Shown here one piece after another: positions 56,116 to 64,000 of a stretch of 64,000 nt of DNA (its first letter is position 1; each line of letters begins with the position of its first letter). A model generated the notes under the pieces. The model made no database searches, was not told the origin of the DNA, and was given only the letters and a program-made list of their open reading frames with translations. A program made the translations under genes and the position numbers. The DNA comes from Synchiropus splendidus (lineage: Eukaryota > Chordata > Actinopteri > Syngnathiformes > Callionymidae), in assembly GCF_027744825.2 (NCBI RefSeq), contig NC_071350.1, positions 4,092,001-4,156,000 of the forward strand. The letters are read 5' to 3'.

Positions 56116-58804
56116 ATTTCCCCAACATCTACCATGTATCATGCAGCCTCTTGTAGTTTGGCTTACTGAAGCCAATACGTTTCATTTCCCCATGATGTTT
56201 CGGACTGTCATGGAGCCAAGCACATAATGTATATTGTTTTGGGTAAAATAATGAATGAAATGTGATGTATGATCAGTCAAACCAGTCATAATCAGTTCCT
56301 TTATTCCATTCCACTCATGAATCTTGGCTCTGTTTGCACGATTAAGTGGCAATAAACGATGAGATTGCTTAAAGAGGAAACCACAAAGTGGATAAGATAA
56401 GGCCCATGTTCTACTTAATATCATTTATTATGGATATTTTGGACACATCCACTCAATAATATGACATTGCCAAAGCTGGGTAGACCCAGTGTGATTCGTT
56501 TTTCAGTTGTTCAGTTCTGCTGCTGCTTATACTGTATCAGTGAATCACAGTTTGCTGCTCACGATTCCTGTTCTCACCACTACACGAGCCGATGCTTGGC
56601 ACGATCTAACTGCTCATCCTGAGCATCCAAAGACAACTCTCTTGTCTATAACCCTCTTGTATCTGGAAATGCAATGAAAAAGGACCGGAAACTCGTGACA
56701 GAATGCAGACAATCAAGAAACTGTCTAGATGGGAGCCAAGTATTGACATTTATTGAATTGCACTCTTGAACTCAAAATATTACCAAGTTTGTGATACCTT
56801 ATTTTTAAAATACATTCCCTTGCATGTGACATTTCAACAAGATGCATTGTCTTTTAAGACAATACAATCTTAAATATGTTGTTTTTTTTCCACTTGTTCT
56901 TCAGGCAGTTGTTTTCACTTATTTCACAGTATTTTTACCTTGAAGACTGGTGTTCATAGAAATTATTGTGTATCCCTCCCCGCTGAACATTTTTATTTTC
57001 TTTTGTGGTATATTCTCAGTCTTTTTTTCTTATTGTGCAGAGCACACTTGTTTCAATTGCAATTGTTAACTTTTGTTTTTGTTACATCATTTTCCAACTA
57101 AATATTTCATTTCCATTTTTGCTTGAAACTTCTCCTAATCTGCATGATCACACAGTGTGCTGCCAAGTCACCCTGTTTGGTTATTCAACCTCTGGTATCT
57201 TGCTTTCCAAGAACTTCGTATAGTAAAAATCAACAACAAATGTGTTGACAAGTGTCAAAGTGTCATCCCTGATGTATTTTTTATGTTGGCAGATACTTTT
57301 GTGACACACTCAATCTTTAATCAACCACATCTTCATTCCTTGTTTGTAAATATAACGCTCATAAATGTTCAGCACTTGGATATTTCTCCCAACTTGGGAC
57401 AACCACAAATCAATCTACAGTGGTTCCATAGCTGTCAGCCGCAGACTGTGTTCCTGCCTGCCAGCAGCCTCCCAGCAGGTTGCAGTCGCTGGATCATCCC
57501 CAACCCCCCATTTCCGTGGGTGTTTAAATGTAAACCACAATGTTTTTCTGTTTCTGTACATTGTCTTGTGGAAAATTCTATTTCGGTGATGAGTCTTTCT
57601 CCCCTTTCAGTTTGCTGTAATCTGCTTGAGTGCAGTAAAACTACTGAATCCTTCAGCTCTTATTTCCTCTCCATTGTAGAACTCCCCAAAGCTGTATTAA
57701 ATTACTCACATTTCTAAAGGAGAGGAGGGGTAGTTTTATTTTTTGAGCTCTCTTTGTTACATCTCTGATCTCTGGTCGCGACACGACCATTAAATGACCA
57801 TTACCCTTTTGTCATTGACAATCGTGCTAGATCCAGATCGGCACAGCCCGGGGCAAGGCCACTAGAACACGAGTGAGCATAAACTGCTTCATCTGTTGGC
57901 AAGCCAAGTGTCATTTATCCAACAGGCAACGGATGCAGGCAGGCGATACAAACCAACAACCTGATTGTCTCGGGGGGTTCATGACCCATATGACAACAGC
58001 TTCCTAACCCAGCATCCATCACTGGAAATGATGAGGTGTGTGTTTGTCTCTGCTTTACATGCACTTCTGCACGCCCTGACAGGAATCTGTCAGCTGCGGG
58101 GCTCGGCTGATTTTCCGCTGGCTTCCGTGGAGAAAATCCTGGTTGGGTTCGGAGCTGCCGGATATGTGAGAGCGGGTTTAAGCAGATTAATTAGGGTGTA
58201 GCCAAGGCTGTGAAGAAACCTTTCTTCCATAGATGCCGTATCCACCGACGCAGATTTGCCAGCGTCTAAAATGAGCACACAACTACCCGCATTTGCCTCA
58301 AACTCCAACTCGCGCACAAATCTGCCGCATACACGCAGAGAGCCTGCTGCAGGGCCGAAGGAGGCATTCATCGCCCCCACTCATCCTCTCTCCTCAGGCT
58401 TAGTCCAATAGTCATAGCCCTCAATCTCTGAATGGGTTCTCTCTGTTTGCCTCTCACTTGGTTTGGCTTCCAACACATTCCTCTTGGTAATGTGCGTGAA
58501 GCCTGCTGTTTTGTTAGGGAAGGACGTTTTTCTCTGCTTTGATCAAGACTCTGCTGGAAGATAATGAAAATGATCAGGCAAAAGGATTTTTTTTCTTCGT
58601 TTTCCATTTCCATTTGTTGCTGTACATTGTGAATATTGTGACCATTGAGAGGGTCTGTCAAACCCAAAGAAAGGGGACGGGAAACGGGACGGGAAAGACG
58701 AACAATTTAGAAAAATAATCAAACAAGAAAGTTAGTTTTCAGTTGCATCATAATGAACAGAGGACAGAGAATCAGAGACAATGTCAGTATAGTTTTATTC
58801 TGAC

Positions 58805-58872
58805 TCCAGGAGGGCCACATAAATATGGTCAAAGGGCCGCATTTGGCCCCCAGGCCGCACTTTGCTCAGATC
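58805..58872. mobile_element. hAT end fragment (GGCCGCATTTGG type)
   Basis: The stretch gggccgcatttggcccccag followed by gccgcactttg is the terminal region of a common hAT-derived repeat of vertebrates. The rest of the element is missing. Confidence 0.45.
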
Positions 58873-61420
58873 TGCTGTACATGATGTGAAGCCAAGTGAC
58901 AATGACTTTAGTTGCCTATTGGAGGAGGTTGGTTTTGAGTGTCCTGAGAAGTGATGGGTTATACAGTATAGTTGGTGTTGTGCGAGAGATGAGATAACAA
59001 TGAACCAGTTTGACTAGCTTAACATACTGAGCCAAATGTGAGCTAATTTATGCTATATTCTTGTGGTACATTACTGTGGCTTTCTTTGACTAAAGTACAT
59101 GTTCAGGGTTAGTTCCACCCTGTATACCCAGAAGTTGGCCTTCCGCTCTGGGGCGAGTCGTTCGGAAACGCTTCACTGAACAATGTTGAATATTTAGCCC
59201 CATATATGGCTCTCCTGTCTACTGACAGTGTTAAAGTCAATGAACGCACAGAGTCATTGACATGTCATTACATGTAGAACCCTATTTTTTTTTTTTACAC
59301 GACGCGCTGCCCATGCCGACAAGAAAACCAAGTGGAAAGCGGAAACGTGCTTCAATTGAAGGGTTTTTTTTTTATTATGCCATAGGACTGAGGATGATGG
59401 GATGCTGATTTTACAGTATAAAATAACACAAGCTAATACAAATTGGTTGGTTTAATTTTTTACAGGCATGTTGAAGCACCAGAGAGTCCACATTTCAACT
59501 CAAACAGAAAAAGTCAGGTGGTCATGTGTGCTGGAGACATCGTTCCTTCGTTCGCTGCCATGTTTCAGATGAACAGGCTTAAATAAGACATTACACACAG
59601 GCCCTTTATAGCCTTTTTTTATTTCAATCTGGTTTTGTCAGTTGGTTTTTAAGCAGATCTACCCCTCGACTATGGAGCACTTTTATCATGATTTTGTTGT
59701 TGTTTGAGTTTTTGGCACCTTATGTTCGTATGTCGGAATGTTACATGTGAACTCAAACTCAAACAGAAATGTAAGGCTATAAAAAAGCGACCTGCTTTTC
59801 CATTGATTCAGTGTTACCTTCAGTGTCAATGAGACTAAATGTCACCTTACCACTCACTGAACTTTGGAAACAGACTTATAAGAACCAAATAAGAATGAGG
59901 ACAGACATATGAGCTGACTGCAGAAGACGTCATCTTAACAGCATATCTGTCGCTCAATCGATAAAAAAGTAAAAATACTAGCGTCTCAGGCTGTGTTCTG
60001 TCAGTTTTAATTTGAGTTTAAATTGTGTACATGTGAGACGGTGAGTGACAATAGAGAGACTGTGGCATATACGTAGCTTTGTGTCAGCTAACCACAGAGG
60101 TGCAGTTGAGTTTGTGTTGATGATCACTTCACAACATCTGATATCTTTCCTTTTTCCTTGAGGGAAATCCTGATGTGTCGAATATTTTCAGTATCGGGGT
60201 CCACATACAAGTGTATAAAAGTCATGGGATGCCTTTTGGGTCACAGAACAGTGTTTCGATTGTGGCCACCCATGGTCACACAGATATCAAGGGCAATCCA
60301 CTCAACACAATGCGTTTGTCAACACCTCCCAAGTACTATCACTGGTTATTTGGTTGATGCTAATTCAATGTTAATAGGAGAGCTTAACTTTGACTTGTTG
60401 TCCCCTCGTTCCCCGGGCACTCATCTTATCTCTTTGCACTGATTGATATTGAAGAAAGACAAGGACAAAATAAATGCTCCCCCCCTCCATCCCTCTCTTC
60501 ACATATTCCTCATCACCATCATCATTTTCATCATTACTTGGAATATGACCGAGAGCAGACTCCCACAATGCTGTGCAAATGTCGGCAGGCGTTAGCATCA
60601 AGGAGACACAAGAGATATGTATGCATCATCTGGCCAGGAGAACATCACTTGTGGGGAGACAGCCAGAGGCCCGGAGGAGGAGACGAGGAACAGTGAGGGA
60701 GAGGAGGGAGGAAGTATATAGCAGGGGATGAGGAGAGGGAGAGGGAAGCAGTGAGGGTGCAGAACAGCAGACTACAACTGAGAGAGAAAGCGAATAAGGG
60801 ATATTAGGAAACAGGACTAAAACTGAGTCGCTTGTGTTCAACATCACACTGGCGGGGAAACTGCTCACTCAGGCAATCAGAGAAAATGGAAGCATAATAT
60901 TCTGCCACTGCTTAATCCCTGCAGATTTAAGCATAATGCATAATCTCCACAGGTTCAATAATACACCATGTGGCCTAATTCCTGGCCAATTACAAATGTG
61001 TGCCCCTTCCTTTGAATGTTACTATGAGTATTGATTTGGCGGAGAGGGGAACATAGATGTGGGAGGGAATGAAAGATTTAGGAGGAGCTCCCAGACAGCT
61101 GGGGTCCCCGAGCACGCATGAGCCGTCCTCCCCAATACCTTCTATATACTCCAATGCCCTTCACTGACCAGATTAAGGCCCAAATGACAAGCACACAAAG
61201 GCTGGCAACATCTGTTCTGGAACAGGCTGTCCATTCCTCCTCATGCTGAGCTCTGCTGGTCACTCCTCAGTTCCAGTCCCATGCGGTACAACATCTGCAG
61301 CACTGGCCTCGTGCACATTAAGCAGTGGACCATGACACTGAAGTGAGTCAAAGACCATGAGCGCACTACCCTTTGCTCAGGAACAGATGCATGGGCCCCA
61401 ACAATTACAATGCTTGTTCT

Positions 61421-61545
<125 letters not shown>

Positions 61546-62121
61546 CAGCTGCAATGTCTAGGGTTTCTCCTCCACAGCTCAGGACAAAAGAAAGAAAAAC
61601 TTGGGGTCTTGTTGCGCTACTTTTGTGTAACGCTTTTTGTGTGGCACATCCACATAGGAATTGTTTTGTCCTCCACATCCTCTTAATGCTACAACAATCA
61701 GATGGTGTGTTCTGTAGCTATAAAAACACATGCTGAGAAAGAAAGCTGCTTTCTCGGGAGGCTTTGGCAAAAATTGTAATTTCTGCATCAACTGCTTTTG
61801 CACGCCTCGCATTCAATTATTGTGGACGGGTGTAAAGTGGCTTTAAGGCTGATGTTAAGCCAATATAAACCCTGTAGCTCCTGACAAGTGTTTCCTATCA
61901 CTTGTAATTCAGATAAAGGATTTTTACAGCTGCATTGAAGGGTTTATTTCTCTTTGTAGCAGTTCTGGCTCTAACTATTTTGTGTCTCTCTAAGTTGTGC
62001 TACAGACGCCTGCCGAAAAACATGTTAAAGTGAGTGTAGGAAGTGTCACAAAGAAATGTAAACAGTGGCAATGAGAGCTCAAGCCTGCTCCGCTGGTTTG
62101 GAATGGAGCTCTTTCAACTCT

Positions 62122-62124
<3 letters not shown>

Positions 62125-62153
<29 letters not shown>
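62125..62153. repeat. poly-A run (29)
   Basis: A homopolymer run with no recognisable retroelement body beside it. Confidence 0.9.
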
Positions 62154-62155
<2 letters not shown>

Positions 62156-64000
62156 TATCTTCTGCACTTTAAGAAAACACAGACACATGTCAAATGAAAT
62201 AGCTTTTGCTCCCCAGCTGCTGCAACACTCCATTGAACAGCAGCGGAACAAGTTGACACAAAGGAGCAAAGCACTTCGCAAATTCCCAGCTATAAAAGCC
62301 ACTGACAGGCCGCATCAAGGTGCACACTCTTTTCTTGCGCAAAGTTTTTATTTATTTAATAACCAGAGCCAGGTAAAGAGCAGGGGGAAACAGACTCCTA
62401 AGTGTGTGGGACTTCGAGGTTAGATAAAAAGGACGAGACTCAGAGGATTTCATGAATAAATCAAGCATCCGGACATTCCTTCCTTCTTGCGTGTTGGGAG
62501 CATCCGATTGGATCTTACTGCCATCTCGCCTTGGCGCACTCGCCACTTCAGGTAGGATCAATGGCTGATGGCAGGTCTGATATTTCCCTAGAATCACAGG
62601 CTGGAGAAACAGACAAACATGTCGGGGATGTGACATGCTTCGCACAAGGCTGTGCCCTAGATTGGGTGAGATGTTGAGAAGGCCACATGAATAATAAACT
62701 AAATACAACCCCCCTCTGGCTGGCTTGTAATGCTCTTCACTCTAATCAACCCGGCCAGACTGGAGAGGCTGGTTCAGGTTATTTAAATTATCAACATAAC
62801 TTCATGGAATATTCCATTTTTATGATGTCGCACTGCTTCCAGTCTTGCTTAACATCTTTCAAGAGAATAATGTCTTTGTTTCAGAAATGCCACGGCTACA
62901 CCTGCAGCCATTGCGTTGTAAGGCTGATGGTGTGTGAGGACAACAGTAGCACCAGGGAACCTTCTGAAGAGGAAGGTTCTGCCAGAACCACTTGGGGCTG
63001 ATCTTCCAAAGAGACTGGAAATAATCGTAGTCTTCAGCCAGCATTAGTTTCATCATGTGAGTCAGTGCCATAAGTGTTAGAATTCCACTCCAGCTTTTAC
63101 ATCAAATTAACCATTCCCTCCAGCGCAGTACCAGGTCGTACAACCGGATTCCAGCAATGCCCGTTGCTCTGCTGCTTTGTCTAGATTTTTCTCAAACTCG
63201 CATCGGATTCTGACTTCTAAAAAGGCCTGCACATTTTATGTTCCACACAAGTGCAGGTCCGTCATGTTTCTTTCAGGATCACAGTTTGTAAATGAGCTAT
63301 AAGTTAAATTGACCCGATCAGAGACCCCGTCTTTCTGAGGTGACCAACAACATTTTGACTAAAGTTCCTGTGGTTTTGTCACAGAGGCAGGCGTTTGGCC
63401 AACATTACAGTGCCCATATATAATGTCGGTTGTGTAGTAGTGGCATTGCTTGAGCATTCAAACAAGTAAGTCTGTTGTAAATTACATATTACAAATATGG
63501 AGTGTGAACATTTAACAAATGGATTTCATTCAAGATAAACAACAGATATTTACAAAGCAGTGAGTGTGGTCCATGTAGAGAAAGGTGGATGGTATAGATA
63601 ACACATTTTTACAGTCACCAGTGGGGATCAAATAGCCATGATTGGTTTAAAAATCAATATCATTCTTCCAAAACCATATTGGACATAGCTTTATTGAAAG
63701 TGGAAGAGTGTGAGTTGTGAGTGGCGATAGCGCTAAGTTACTGCTGTGAATGTCTCCTTTCAAGGTCTGCTAATGGAGTAGCCTGAGCCGGAGCCAACTC
63801 CTCTAAAATGAGATGTAAAGTTGCTCTCAATTTCAAATGTTGAAGCACATCTGCAATATTTAACTGCCAATAACATTTTATTTATGCCACGGCAATAAAC
63901 AGCTATGGAAGGTAAGTGATGGATCAGTTCATGATCTGTCATGTCCAAATTAGATTGGATGTAGTTGACCATGCACAAATCTTCTCCACTCATAAAACTG

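Noticed and set aside
57157..57717. 186-codon open frame on the plus strand, the longest in the window
   Set aside because: The product is rich in Ser, Leu and Phe from T-rich DNA, resembles no family I know, and has no splice or promoter context. Most likely chance.

Overview
This is a piece of a teleost fish chromosome. Evidence: GT-AG introns holding vertebrate-type coding exons, fish-type repeats (an L2-like LINE tail, RTE and other LINE fragments, hAT-type MITEs, a dispersed repeat common in fish DNA) and long AT and ATT microsatellites. The modest intron sizes for this gene suggest a compact, percomorph-like genome; the species cannot be named from sequence alone.

The only protein-coding gene I can support is robo2 (Roundabout 2, the Slit receptor of axon guidance; astray in zebrafish), on the minus strand. 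Fourteen constitutive exons lie between 30283 and 1991 and join into one open frame of 2124 nt (707 whole codons). They encode, in order, Ig2, Ig3, Ig4, Ig5 and fibronectin III domains 1, 2 and 3. Each of the seven domains is made by exactly two exons, and every boundary between domains is a phase 1 intron, so every domain is an in-frame 1-1 module. The signal peptide and Ig1 exons lie beyond the right edge. The transmembrane and cytoplasmic exons lie beyond the left edge.

The most interesting element is a 12-nt microexon at 23507-23518, between the last Ig3 exon and the first Ig4 exon. It has strong splice sites, keeps frame, would insert Ala-Arg-Pro-Val into the Ig3-Ig4 linker, and is flanked by YCAY (Nova-type) and TGCATG (Rbfox-type) motifs. 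It sits where the alternatively spliced Robo1/2 microexon of mammals is known.

Layout: 1-1990, intron leading to the transmembrane exon; 1991-13718, Fn3 exons with an 8.4 kb intron inside Fn3-2/Fn3-3; 13837-23099, Ig5 and Ig4 exons; 23507-23518, microexon; 25278-30283, Ig3 and Ig2 exons; 30284-64000, 33.7 kb with no recognisable exon, read as the intron between the Ig1 and Ig2 exons. The introns carry many copies of a palindromic hAT-type MITE (two with visible 8-bp target duplications), other hAT-like elements, LINE fragments, simple repeats, and a direct repeat flanking a LINE fragment. No tRNA, rRNA, CRISPR or bacterial-type feature was seen.
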